Below the pieces are notes generated by a model. It was not told the DNA's origin. It saw only the letters and a program-made list of their open reading frames with translations, and ran no database searches. A stretch of 64,000 nucleotides of DNA from an uncultured bacterium. GTDB taxonomy: Bacteria > Cyanobacteriota > Vampirovibrionia > Gastranaerophilales > Gastranaerophilaceae. The translations under genes and the position numbers were made by a program. Position 1 is the first letter of the stretch. Every line of letters starts with the position of its first letter. Positions 1-10,800 of this stretch are shown one piece after another. The stretch is taken from NCBI GenBank assembly GCA_902780525.1, contig CACZFL010000010.1, positions 29,131 through 93,130 of the forward strand, given 5' to 3'.

Positions 1-1495
1 AATGCGTCGTTACATTTTTAAAGTTTAAAACACCCCAGATATGAGGTTTTTTTCTGTTACCTTTAACGATGATATCTATATTACCCTTACCCTTTATATC
101 CATAATCGGCACAGGACCGATAACAAAGTTTAGAATCTCGTGAATCGGAACAACTTTTTCTTCAGCTGTAGCAAGGTTAACATTCTGAGTACTCCATACC
201 CGCATATCTGAGTACTTAACATTGTATAATTCAACTCCGCCTCTGACATTAACTTTTTCATTATACCCGGCAGGAACAACTACATCAAAATTTAAGTATT
301 TACCTTTAAAGTCAAGCTTAACACCGGCTCCTGACGCATTTGGAATTGGCTTGGTCAATATACCGTTGTTTACAAAAATATGTCCGTTTACAGAAGGTTC
401 AAGATTATCTCCTTTTACAGAGAAATTACCTATTATGTCTCCATAGAATTTGTACTTTTTCAATTTATATGCATCAATGTCTTCTGTTTTAAAAGGAGGA
501 AGCATTCCGATAAAGTCTTCAATTTTTGATTTGTTAAGCCTTACATTTATGTTGTATTCAGGAATTGGGCGATCCAGATAATCCGAAATCGTACCGTTTA
601 AAACTGTATCAATATTTGCTGACCTAATTTCTGCATTATTAAAGGCAATTGCCTTTCTCGTTAAATCTAAACCTGATGTAATATTTAATTTTTCCGGAAA
701 AACTATGGATTTTGCTTCATCTTTTCGTCTGATTTCAATACCTTTTAATAAAGCTGATAAGTGTTGTTTATCAATATCAGCATCAATAGTTCCTTTGGCA
801 TATACAAAATCCTGCGGCATATAATTTTTTAAATAATCTGCTATCGGTGATATATCCAGATTTAAAATATGAATATTTATTATACTTTTTTTGACATTGT
901 TATTTTTTGGCAAAAAAATGTTTATATCTTCTTTTGAGACGGCATTATTTATATTAAACTCGCTTTTTAAATTAAACTTAACAAATCTCCCATTGTTTAT
1001 ATAAAATATATTTTCTGCGGTACATAAAGCCTTTTGACCGGTTTCTTTTTGAGTTAAAATTGTCCTAATATTTTTTATATCAATGGAATCACATATTACC
1101 CTGGTTTTGTTTATAAGTTTAAGAATTTTTTTATCGGGCTTTGAATTTACATCTAATATCGCATTTAAGTTGAAATTATCGGCAAGAATATTATCTATAT
1201 GAATCCTTCCTGAAAACAGAGGCAAAATTCTGATTTTGAGATTAAGATTATCAACCTGCAAACTGTCATCATTATTTTTAGATTTTACGGAAATATTTTT
1301 TGCTTCTAATGTAGCAATGGGAATTATATTGAGATGCAGACGTGGCTTTTCAATTTTAACCTCATATTGTGTGTTGTAGGATAAATTCTCGCATATAACG
1401 TGAACTATCCTCGAAAAAAATAACGGAATAATACATAACCAAAATATTAAAACACTTATTGTTAATACTGTATATTTATATAAATCTCGTCTCAT
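1..1495 (-). CDS. AsmA/TamB-like envelope protein, C-terminus beyond window edge
   Basis: Reading leftwards from the ATG at 1495..1493 the frame stays open to the window edge, giving at least 498 codons; the 3' end is missing. Residues about 8-28 form a hydrophobic signal anchor (TVLTISVLIFWLCIIPLFF). The rest is long, beta-rich and low in cysteine. Near the edge there is a segment of the kind GNRKKPHIWGVLNFKN, which resembles the G-x-P-x-x-G-x-L-x-x-x-N repeats of TamB/AsmA/YhdP-type proteins that span the periplasm and move lipids or assist outer-membrane assembly. Family membership is inferred from this architecture. A different periplasmic beta-repeat protein is possible until the C-terminal domain is seen. 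Confidence 0.6.
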   Translation of the reverse strand, partial: MRRDLYKYTVLTISVLIFWLCIIPLFFSRIVHVICENLSYNTQYEVKIEKPRLHLNIIPIATLEAKNISVKSKNNDDSLQVDNLNLKIRILPLFSGRIHIDNILADNFNLNAILDVNSKPDKKILKLINKTRVICDSIDIKNIRTILTQKETGQKALCTAENIFYINNGRFVKFNLKSEFNINNAVSKEDINIFLPKNNNVKKSIINIHILNLDISPIADYLKNYMPQDFVYAKGTIDADIDKQHLSALLKGIEIRRKDEAKSIVFPEKLNITSGLDLTRKAIAFNNAEIRSANIDTVLNGTISDYLDRPIPEYNINVRLNKSKIEDFIGMLPPFKTEDIDAYKLKKYKFYGDIIGNFSVKGDNLEPSVNGHIFVNNGILTKPIPNASGAGVKLDFKGKYLNFDVVVPAGYNEKVNVRGGVELYNVKYSDMRVWSTQNVNLATAEEKVVPIHEILNFVIGPVPIMDIKGKGNIDIIVKGNRKKPHIWGVLNFKNVTTH

Positions 1496-1542
1496 TACCA
1501 CAAGTCTTGTACAATAGAATTAATACACATTCCCAGTCCCCA

Positions 1543-2328
1543 TCAAATAATCGACAGCGGAAAATCTTTGATGTTAATAGTTTTATCCAAAATCGAAACA
1601 CCGTCTTCGGGTATATAAGAAGATATTGACTTTGCCTTATTTATATCCTCAAGAGCACCCTGTGTATCGCCATTTCTCTTTTTAAAATACGAACGTTCCA
1701 TAAAAACAACTTCACTGTTTGGTTTCAACTCGGCAAGGTAATCATACAACTGCAATGCAGAGTCAACATCTCCTGATTTTTCATATACATATGCTCTGCA
1801 CACATATCCGGACACAGCTTTGCTGCTCTTGACTAATATCGTTTTGCAATAAGTTTCCGCTTCTTTAAATTTGGATTCATCAGCCAATAATATTGCCATA
1901 CGCAGATTATCATTTGTATCCGGATTTTTAATAGCCTGCAAATCTGTTAATGCTCCTTTTTTATCACCATAATAAAGTTTTATCAACGCAGCATCCTTGT
2001 ATAGCAGTGACAAATTACCATTTTCCGGGCTTCCAGAGAAGGATGCAATTGCTCTGTCAATTTCTCTGTACGCAGGAGCTGGATTTTTGGGATAAGCCTT
2101 TGTAAGATAAACGGCATTGTTTCTGTAATGAATATATTCCGGAGTTTTATTAATATGCAATACCCTTAGTACGCTGTATAAGATGTTATCAGCCCAGTAG
2201 CAAGACTGGATAAAACCGCTGTAATTCGGATAAAACAACCACACCATAAATATAATAAAAATTACAAAACCATATTTGTTTTTGGAGTTCTCCTGAAGTT
2301 TTTTTTGATAATCAAATAATGATGACAT
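1543..2328 (-). CDS. Membrane-anchored tetratricopeptide-repeat protein
   Basis: This 261-residue protein has a short cytoplasmic N-terminus, one hydrophobic segment at about residues 19-36 (YGFVIFIIFMVWLFYP) and then a helical region of TPR type from about residue 75 to 245. The repeats show alternating A/Y/L/G spacing, for example VSGYVCRAYVYEKSGDVDSA and EVVFMERSYFKKRNGDTQGA. TPR proteins serve as scaffolds for protein complexes; no catalytic motif is visible. It lies 47 bp upstream of the AsmA-like gene on the same strand and may be co-transcribed with it, which would suggest an envelope role. The partner cannot be named from sequence. Confidence 0.75.
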   Translation of the reverse strand: MSSLFDYQKKLQENSKNKYGFVIFIIFMVWLFYPNYSGFIQSCYWADNILYSVLRVLHINKTPEYIHYRNNAVYLTKAYPKNPAPAYREIDRAIASFSGSPENGNLSLLYKDAALIKLYYGDKKGALTDLQAIKNPDTNDNLRMAILLADESKFKEAETYCKTILVKSSKAVSGYVCRAYVYEKSGDVDSALQLYDYLAELKPNSEVVFMERSYFKKRNGDTQGALEDINKAKSISSYIPEDGVSILDKTINIKDFPLSII

Positions 2329-2392
2329 GCCGAACTCTCCTCTTATTTACCTACTTCTATAATACATAAATCTTGGCAAAAAATAAAGTCTT

Positions 2393-3169
2393 TTAATGAA
2401 AAATATTATTAAGTTTTTTTATATAAGGATTATCTGACTTCCTTATAACAGAAGTTGCCAAAGGTGCAGCCTCTGAAGTATATTCCGGATTTGTATAATA
2501 TGAAGCAATAAACCTTGCAAATAATTCCGAAGGACTATTATAGTACTTGTTTAACCTTGATATTTTGGAATTAATTCTACTAATAGCTCTCTGTTTTGAT
2601 TTTATAAGCAAGTATAAAATTTCCTCTTCGCTGAGCGGATAATCATTAAGCTTATCGACAGAATAAAGCTTTCCGTCAAATTTTACACGATCATACTTTA
2701 AAAGGTATCTAAACGGATAACTTATTCTTTCATATTCCTTATGTTTTTCAGACAATTTAAAATTCGGCTCATAACATTTTATATTTTTTACGAGAGTTTT
2801 TATTTCTTCACTCAAAACGTTTTTTTTTGTATAAAGAGCAGACGCAAAATCTTTTGGAACTTCATTAACAGTAATTTTTATGAGTTCTTCTTTTATATCG
2901 TCATTAAAATTATCAAAGAAAAAATCAAGCGATTTAAGAGTTCTGTCACCCAAATAATGGATATAGTGCGCAAACTCATGTAAAACTACAGAAATAATAT
3001 TATCTTCTAATACATTATCAGATATATCAATCCTGTAATTATTATAGCTGCGCATAAAAATACCTTTATGCCCGCGGGCTTTATTTTTTCCTATATTTAA
3101 GCTTATACCCAGAGAAGACAAATACTCTTTCAGGATTAAGATTAAGATTCTGTTTCTTTCACAAGCCAT
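2393..3169 (-). CDS. Putative zinc metalloprotease-like protein (HExxH)
   Basis: The 258-residue protein carries HEFAH at residues 64-68, the HExxH zinc site of gluzincin/ImmA-type peptidases. A candidate third ligand is Glu215 in SELFARF, which would sit in a following helix. No signal peptide is visible. The ATG at 3169 overlaps the 3' end of cutA by 28 bp in another frame, and the next in-frame ATG is about 39 codons in, so the long start is preferred; the ribosome-binding site is weak. It is the last gene of the coiled-coil/glcD/cutA operon. Substrate unknown. It could be a regulatory protease or a structural relic, since only the HExxH motif is clear. Confidence 0.6.
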   Translation of the reverse strand: MACERNRILILILKEYLSSLGISLNIGKNKARGHKGIFMRSYNNYRIDISDNVLEDNIISVVLHEFAHYIHYLGDRTLKSLDFFFDNFNDDIKEELIKITVNEVPKDFASALYTKKNVLSEEIKTLVKNIKCYEPNFKLSEKHKEYERISYPFRYLLKYDRVKFDGKLYSVDKLNDYPLSEEEILYLLIKSKQRAISRINSKISRLNKYYNSPSELFARFIASYYTNPEYTSEAAPLATSVIRKSDNPYIKKLNNIFH

Positions 3170-3459
3170 TTCAAATAATCTTCACTGCAATCTACAACAG
3201 GTAGTGCAATAATTTCAGGGACTGTATATGAGTGCATATCCTCAATTACAAGTTTTACTTTTCCGTAATTTGCCCTTCTTGTTTTTATCATCAGAAGAAT
3301 TTCTTTTTCTTCGTTTATTTCTCCGTCCCAAGAAAATGTAGAACGAACATTTTCTATCTGACTGACACATGCAGCCAACTTATGCTTTAATAAAACTTTT
3401 GTAATTTCTTTTGCCAATTTTTTTTCAGGCACCGTGCAATATATCACTATAATATCCAT
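3142..3459 (-). CDS. cutA: Divalent-cation tolerance protein CutA
   Basis: This is a small trimeric ferredoxin-fold protein of the CutA1 family, 105 residues from the chosen start. Family hallmarks are visible: an N-terminal strand ending in YCTVP, the KLAACVSQ segment, SFSWDGEI-type strand (here STFSWDGEINEEKE), the MIKTRRANYGKV stretch and the HSYTVPEIIALPV signature near residue 80. CutA is linked to copper and other metal tolerance, although its biochemical role is still unclear. An ATG six bases upstream (3465) is also in frame, but GGGGT lies only one base from it and at proper spacing from the ATG at 3459. It sits 11 bp after the FAD oxidase gene. Confidence 0.92.
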   Translation of the reverse strand: MDIIVIYCTVPEKKLAKEITKVLLKHKLAACVSQIENVRSTFSWDGEINEEKEILLMIKTRRANYGKVKLVIEDMHSYTVPEIIALPVVDCSEDYLKWLVKETES

Positions 3460-3470
3460 AAACATACCCC

Positions 3471-4859
3471 TTACATTTTAAAAATTTTTCCCGGATTTAA
3501 TATACCGGCAGGATCTAAAAGCGTCTTTATTTTGCGCATTTGCTCAATAACATCATTGCCTAATATTTTTTCTGTGTACGATATCTTTTCAATACCGACA
3601 CCGTGTTCAGCTGAAATAGTACCGCCTAAAGAGATTGCCAATGCATAAATCTCACTTTTTGCACTCATCAAATTTCTATATTCTTCTTCTTTCTCAAGAT
3701 TTAACGCAATCTGCGGATGAACGTTACCATCACCAACATGACCTACTATACAAACCTGAAGATTATACTTATTGCAAATATCCCTGCAGCCACATACCAT
3801 TTTTGATAACGCAGACCTTGGAACAATAACATCATCCGTTACAACATCCGGTGCCAACTTTGCAGTAGCACCGTAACTTGCACGTCTTGCAGTCCATACA
3901 GCTTCCATTTCATCCTTGTTAAATACTGATACAATATCAGAAGCCCCGTTCTCACGCAATGCATTTTCGACACGGTTTAACTGAGTTCCCATTGAAGAAG
4001 CAAAACCGTCAACTTCTATTAAAAGCATACACTCTTTGTCCGTTTTTAAACCGCTTGGTATAAATCTTTCAACTGTATTTATTGCATTTTTATCCATAAA
4101 ATCAATTGTCGAAGGGAAAATTCTTGCCCTGATTATTCCATTGACACCTGATACAGCTTTTTCTATACTGTCAAAGTAAGCTGTAATAAGGGCATTCGCT
4201 TCAGGTTTCGGAATAAGTTTCAGTTCTGCCTCAACAACTACTGCAAGAGTGCCTTCGCTGCCTATTATTAGCTGATTTAAATGATATCCTACCGCATCTT
4301 TTATTGTACCCGAACCCAGACGTAAAAGAGTTCCATCTGCCAAAACAACCTTGAGACTTAATATATAATCTTTTGTTGTACCATACTTAAATGATTTTGC
4401 ACCGCCTGAAGACTGAGCAATACTTCCGCCGATTGTTGAAACTTTAAAATTTGCAGGGTCCGGCGGGTAAAACAACCCGGCAGATTCCGCCATATTTTTA
4501 ATATCCGCTAATACAACACCCGGCTGCACTCTCATGGTCATGTCATCAGGGTTAAATTCCAATATTTTATTCATTTTGGAAAAGTTTAAAACGATTCCAC
4601 CTTCAGTACAAACACAGGAACCCACCATATTTGTCCCGGCACCTCTTGATATAATAGGGATATTATGAATATTTGCATATTTTACTATATTTTGAACATC
4701 TTCTATCGTTTCAGCAAAAACAACAATATCAGGAAGTTTTGTTGACTTGCTCAAGTTTGCTGAATCTTCGGCGTAACAATATCTCTCCTCTTCTGTGAAA
4801 AGGATATTGTCTTTTGCTAATACTTTTTTTAAATCATTTATACTATTTTTCAACAACAT
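3471..4859 (-). CDS. glcD: FAD-linked 2-hydroxyacid oxidase, GlcD/D-lactate dehydrogenase type
   Basis: The 462-residue protein has the length and layout of the GlcD/LDHD branch of vanillyl-alcohol-oxidase flavoproteins. A PCMH FAD-binding domain occupies roughly residues 35-215, with PIISRGAGTNMVGS near 70 and GGSIAQSSGGAKSFKYG near 145. The FAD-oxidase C-terminal domain follows, with VGHVGDGNVHPQIALN and the terminal GTISAEHGVGIEK signature. It should oxidise glycolate or D-lactate and pass electrons to a membrane acceptor. The usual GlcE/GlcF partners are not adjacent, which favours a single-subunit D-lactate-type enzyme. The start overlaps the giant coiled-coil gene by 17 bp, so translational coupling is likely. 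Confidence 0.88.
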   Translation of the reverse strand: MLLKNSINDLKKVLAKDNILFTEEERYCYAEDSANLSKSTKLPDIVVFAETIEDVQNIVKYANIHNIPIISRGAGTNMVGSCVCTEGGIVLNFSKMNKILEFNPDDMTMRVQPGVVLADIKNMAESAGLFYPPDPANFKVSTIGGSIAQSSGGAKSFKYGTTKDYILSLKVVLADGTLLRLGSGTIKDAVGYHLNQLIIGSEGTLAVVVEAELKLIPKPEANALITAYFDSIEKAVSGVNGIIRARIFPSTIDFMDKNAINTVERFIPSGLKTDKECMLLIEVDGFASSMGTQLNRVENALRENGASDIVSVFNKDEMEAVWTARRASYGATAKLAPDVVTDDVIVPRSALSKMVCGCRDICNKYNLQVCIVGHVGDGNVHPQIALNLEKEEEYRNLMSAKSEIYALAISLGGTISAEHGVGIEKISYTEKILGNDVIEQMRKIKTLLDPAGILNPGKIFKM

Positions 4860-7800
4860 TTGATGCTATTTTTTCAATGCTCTTATTTAACTTAGCGAGC
4901 TGTTTATCCATTCCGCCGACTTTTTTTGTAAGCTGAGCCGTATCTTTATTATCCACCAAAGATACAACTTCTTCCAGTTTTGTTTCCAAAGAACTTATTT
5001 TATCTTGCTGGGATACAAATTTTTCTTCCATAACTGATAAAAATTTATTCAGAGCGTCTTCTATCGGTTTTGAATCTGCTTTTGATTTTTTAGAATTTAC
5101 GTTGGACGCTACAATTATTTTATCCAGTTTAGCTTCCAATGAAGAAATGCGTTTTGCCTGTTTGTCAAAAACCTGCTCCAGTGCATTTACAAGTTCTGCA
5201 GAATTTTCATTATCCTGAGATTCAGCTCTTAAATCCTCAAGCATAACTCTAATCTGACCTATATCGTCAAGTGTTTCGACCTTGTCAGAAATTGATGCAA
5301 GCTGCTCACCTGCTTTATCAACCCATTCTGCAAGATATTCAAACACCTGGTTAAATACCTGGTTTGTCTGCGCTCCGTTTTGTATCATCGTATTAATTGC
5401 TGCAAGCTTGTAATCAAGTTTATCAATGCCGGATTCGTGTGCAAAATTTCTTGTACGTTCGTCTAAATCGTCTATTACAAGCTTAAAGTCCTGTAAATTA
5501 TCCTGAAGAGTTTTATATGATTCGTCAGATGTAAGAATAAGTTTGTTTGTACGTGTGCTTATACTTACTATGTCTTCTGCAAGAGTACTGAACTCTTTTT
5601 TAAACTCATCTGCCTCAAATTTCGGCATTTCAGACTTTATTGTTTCAACTATTTGGTAAATACCGTTTGTTGAGCTTATCAGTTCCTCAAATTCTTTTGA
5701 TTTATTATCGGCTTTCATTTCATTCATTGCAATACGTAGATTTGCAATATCCGATTCCAAATCCTGGAAGCTGTAAACATAGTCAATCTCACCATCAGAA
5801 GACATAATTGAAGTTAATTTTTCATTTATCAAATCAATATCTTCTTTTAATTCATCAAGCTTATTATCAACTATTGCAACATTTTCTTTTACATCACCGA
5901 TATCACCTGTCGTTGTTACTATATGACTTAATATTGTAATAAGTTCAGAGTGTTTTTCCTGTATAAAATCAAGTATTTCTTCCTGCTCGGTAATGAACGA
6001 TATCTGGTTGAAAATATCGATAAATTGAGTAATTATATCAGATTTCAAATCTCCAAGCTGCTTAGTTATTGAATTAACTGAATCATCCTGAACGCCAAGC
6101 TTATCTGATATTTCTGCCAATGATTTAGTTATATTGTGTTTTACAAGCGTATTCATTTCCATTATTTCAGGAAGACTTGTACCGCAAACTTCGTTTATAT
6201 CTTCAAGAAATCCTAACTGATCATTAACAAGATTTTCCAATCCTCTTATCTGATTGCGTACAGACTCATGGAACGCTTCATCAAAAGATTTATTCATTAT
6301 TTGTGCTTTTAAATCTGCAAAGCTTAATTTTAACTCATCAACGGATTTATTGATGCCGCCTACAAGAGTTTTAAGATTATTATTGATTTCGTCTTTTGAA
6401 TCAGTAAATCTTACCACTAGCTCTGTTACAGATGTTGAGATTTGTTCAAAAGATTTATTATACTGAGTTGAAAGAACCTTAACTTCTTCGTATTTGTCAA
6501 CAATTGTGTCTGTAAACTTCTTATCAAGTAATCCGAATTTTTCATCAAGTTTTTCTGAAACATTTGCTTTTATAAATTCCTGAAGCTGAGAGTTTAGCTT
6601 TTCTGACATTGAATTAATCAGAATTTCGTTTGTTGTTCGAAGATCAGATATACTATCCGCAAACACACTCGCCTGAAGAAGCTTATTAATATTTTCAGTT
6701 GTATCATCAACTGTTTTAACAAGCTCTGACCTCAAAGAATCAATTTTTGCATCAAGAACAGTTGCATCGGTTTTTATATCCAGATATGATTTTAAATCAT
6801 TAACCGCATCTATAATGTATCCTGAAATACTTCCTTCAATAGATGTTGAAAGTCTGGTTAAATCATCTTTTTGAGCATCTTTAAGTGAATTCAAATCTTC
6901 AGTCAATTCCCCAAGAAGTATATCTGTTTCTTTTTCTATTTCAGTTTTAAGAAGTTTGGAATGTTCCTCTACAAGCTTTACTATTACTTCTTTGCAAACA
7001 TTTGAATTTTGCTTAATATTTTCAAGTTGATTTTCTAACTCAAAAGTTTTTTCCTCAAGAGATTTTCCTATATTATCATATCCTTCGGCAGCTGAAGTAT
7101 TAAGTAAATCTGCAGATGAAAGAATATCTGCCTTCACATTATCTTTCAATTCATCAGCTATCTTATTAAACTCAGCCTGCATTTCCTTTAACTGAGCTTG
7201 CTGTATGCTGAGCCTTGTTAACTCATCTTTATCAAGACGTTCATTTATTGATAATAAATCATTTCTGAATTCTGAAAGTCCTGCAGATATATCTTCTGAC
7301 AGTTTTGAATTGGAATTTGTATATTGTGTAACAAATGTAAGCATATTCTCGTCAAAGAATATTCGCAGCTTTTCATTTATATTATCAAATCCCGGTTTAA
7401 GTTCCTCTTCAATTATTGAATGTAATTTTTCTCCTAACTGAGCAAAGCTTGAGTCATATTTACCGCTAACAGCAGCAAACCCGGGTTTTATTTCATTCTC
7501 AACTATTGAATGTAATCCATTTTCGATGCGTACAAATTTTGAATCATTATTTTCATTTACGGAAGCAAATCCCGGTTTAAGTTCTTCTTCAATTATTGAA
7601 TGTAACTTTTCTTCTATGCTTGCAAATTTAGAGTTACTATTTTCATTTACTGAAGCAAATTCCGGTTTAAGCTCTTCTATTACTGAATGTAACTTAAGCT
7701 CTTCTATTACTGAATGTAACTTTTCTTCTATGCTTGCAAACTTAGAATCATTATTTTCATTTATGGAAACAAATCCGGGCTTAAGCTCCTCGTCTATTAT

Positions 7801-10800
7801 TGCATTTAATTTTTCTTCATACAAAGACGTTTTTGCATCAAATTTTTCATCTGAGTTTATTAATGCAGTCTGAATATCAGATACTTTAGTATTTAACTCA
7901 TTATCAAATTCACGTACAGTTGAAATTACTTTTTGCACACCAGATGAAATATCATCAAATGCAGAATTAACTTCCTGCGCCTGAATATCGAGATTTGAAT
8001 CAACAAACTTCGCCACGTCATCTAGCTGCGCTCTGATTGTATCAACCAATACGTTATTCTGACGTTCCACTCTTTCAATGAATTCTCCGAGTTTAACTTT
8101 TAAATCACTGTAGTCAGCAGATGTAGCATCTACGTTTTCACGTATCATTTCTTTGAGATGATTACCGATATCCTCTAACTGAATAACGGCATTCTTTCCT
8201 TGTTTATCAAGTGTATCTGCCAAAACATTATTAAGCTCTAAAGCACGCTCTTTGATAAATTCTGCCTGCTCGTTATTCTTATCCTGAAGCCCTTCAAAGA
8301 GATCGGAAATTTGTACTTTATACTGTTCCAGCTCTTCTGATAACGCCTGGCTCATTTGAGCTGATGCACCGTTTAATTCTTTTTTAATACGATCACCCAA
8401 TGTATCTGTAGCCTGATTCATAACATCTACAAGCATGAGATTCAGAGATTCAAAACTGCCTTCTATTATTGATATCTGACGTGCCAAATCTTCATCAACC
8501 ATTTTATCAACGTCGGTAAGTTTTCTCTTTAGCATATCAAAATCTTTGCGTAACTCATCAGAATTTTCCTTCATTCTTGCCGCAGACTTTTCATCAAAGC
8601 TATCGAGTGAAGCATTGAGAGAAGAAAAATTTTCGAGCATTTTTGTAAGAGTACTTGTTAAAGAGTTTGTTGTTTCTTTTGATAAAACATTTACGGAATT
8701 TTCAAGTTTGGTAAATCCGCCTACAACATCCAAAACTTTGTTATCTATTTCGGATAAGACATCTGCAGTATTTGTTTTTATTGAATCTACAGAGTTATAA
8801 ACTTCAGTAGTAAAATCATTTTTGACAAAATCAATAACTTCTTTGTTGGCTCCTTCTATTTTTAAAGAAGTACCTGAAACCATCTCTGACAAGCCAAGAA
8901 TATTTAGTTTTAATGCCTCTATAATACCTGCAATTTCTGCTTTTAGTTCATTTTTTAAATCAACAGTCTGTTGGAAAGCTTTAGCTTGTATGGTTTCAGC
9001 ATTAAACTTTAACTCGCTCATATTATCGGCATTTTCACAAGTAAAATCTCTTTTAAACTCAGTGACTTTATCTATAAGTGACTGTTTTAAAGCCTCCATT
9101 TTAGAGTCAAACGCCTCTTTAAGCATATCTGCGGATGACATTATCTCAGCAACACGACCCGTTACACCGTCATTATTACTTTTGATAGTTTCACTTAATA
9201 TACCGACATCACCTTTGATTGCATCAAGTTTATCATATGCGGCTTTCATATCCTGCTGCATTGATTTTTTGACATCTGTAACAGATGAGGTGATTTTTTG
9301 CAGTCTTCCTTCGGACTCTGCTCCCATAAGTTTTAAATCTTCGTCAATATGTTCTTTAATGGCGTCAACTACATCACGAACGCTGTCTATATAATTCAGA
9401 TTACTGTCCTGAATATATCTTACGGTTTGTTCAAGTTTTTCATCAAACGCCTGAGTACTTGTTTCTTTTGATGTACTTACATAAGATAAGATATCTACAA
9501 TTGATGCGGATATATTTGAAAGAACTTCATCAAACGATTTAACTGCTTCTGCCTGAGCAAACTTAATCTGATCTTCTACGCTGTCTATTTTGCTGACAAG
9601 AAGTTCGTATTTGCCAAACAAATCTTTAGTAAGAGTCTCTGATAAATCTGATTCAGAACCTTCAATTGCTGTAGATAAATCTTCTTTTACGGCATACAAC
9701 TCAGCCTTTACATCCTTTACTGCATCAACGAAGTCCAGCGCAAGAAGTTTATTTACAGCCTCTGTAAGTTCTTTGTACTCTTTTTTGGTATTACCAAACT
9801 CAATAGCATTTGAGTCCAGTTTGTAATCAATACCGTCTGTAATATCTTTGATATTTGATATTTGCTCAAAAATATTAGCAGAAGAACCTGATACATAATC
9901 TTCCTGCTTTTCAAGAGATGTCTTCAGACTGTTTTCAAAAATAGCAAGCCTGTCAGTAATATTTGAGAATATTGCATTATTTGCAGAAACATTGTTTTCA
10001 TCTAACTGAGCAACAACTTCTTTTAATCCGGATAAACCCTCGCTTACTTCTTCAAAACTTTTTTCGCACAATCCTGAAATAGCAACGTGAGATTCTTTAA
10101 TTCTTGTATTTAAAACCTCAGCATTAGAAGAAATTTCCTTAATGGTTCTGGTAACATCAGCTTCTAATAGCTGAGATAATTTATCGGTTTCTGTTGCAAA
10201 TTTTTCTTTTACATCTTCACCGATTTTTTCCATTTCTTCGGATATACTGTTAAAACCTGATGTCATATCTAAAGATTTAAGGTCACCGCCCAATTTGTTT
10301 ATCTTTTCAAGAGCAGAATCAAGAGAACCTCTAAGTTGTTCTGAACCTTTTGAAATTTCACCGAAAACTTCCTGCAAAGATTTTTTAAATTCTTCAAATT
10401 CGCTGTTATCGGAAATAACTTTTATTGAACCCTCTAGTTCTGAAAGTTTTTCCAGTACAGCTGACTTTACTCCGTCATCTTTATCTTCAATCTCTGCTTT
10501 TAAACCGGCAATTATATTTACGGAAGCATCAATTTTTTCCGCCAGAGTATCCATTTTGTATGATTTTTGAACAAGTGAGTCAACAAGGTTTGCAAGTTCC
10601 TGACTGTTAGCAGCAAGGTCAACTATACCTTTTTTAATACTTGTTGTATCCTCTTGTGTTGCAAGTCCTTCGAATGCCTGCTCAAAGTTTGTATTTTTTT
10701 TGTCGATAAGCTGTATTGCAGAAAGAATAGTATTTGAAGATGTTATAATATCATTTATTTGTTCAGTAAAACCTTTGATAGCTTCCGATTGATCAACCTC

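Noticed and set aside
8822..9394. 190-codon forward frame opposite the giant coiled-coil gene
   Set aside because: It is the mirror of a coding sequence with biased codons; Ser/Phe/Leu-rich composition and no ribosome-binding site. Similar antisense frames at 7526..7873, 11018..11392 and 10295..10570 were rejected for the same reason.
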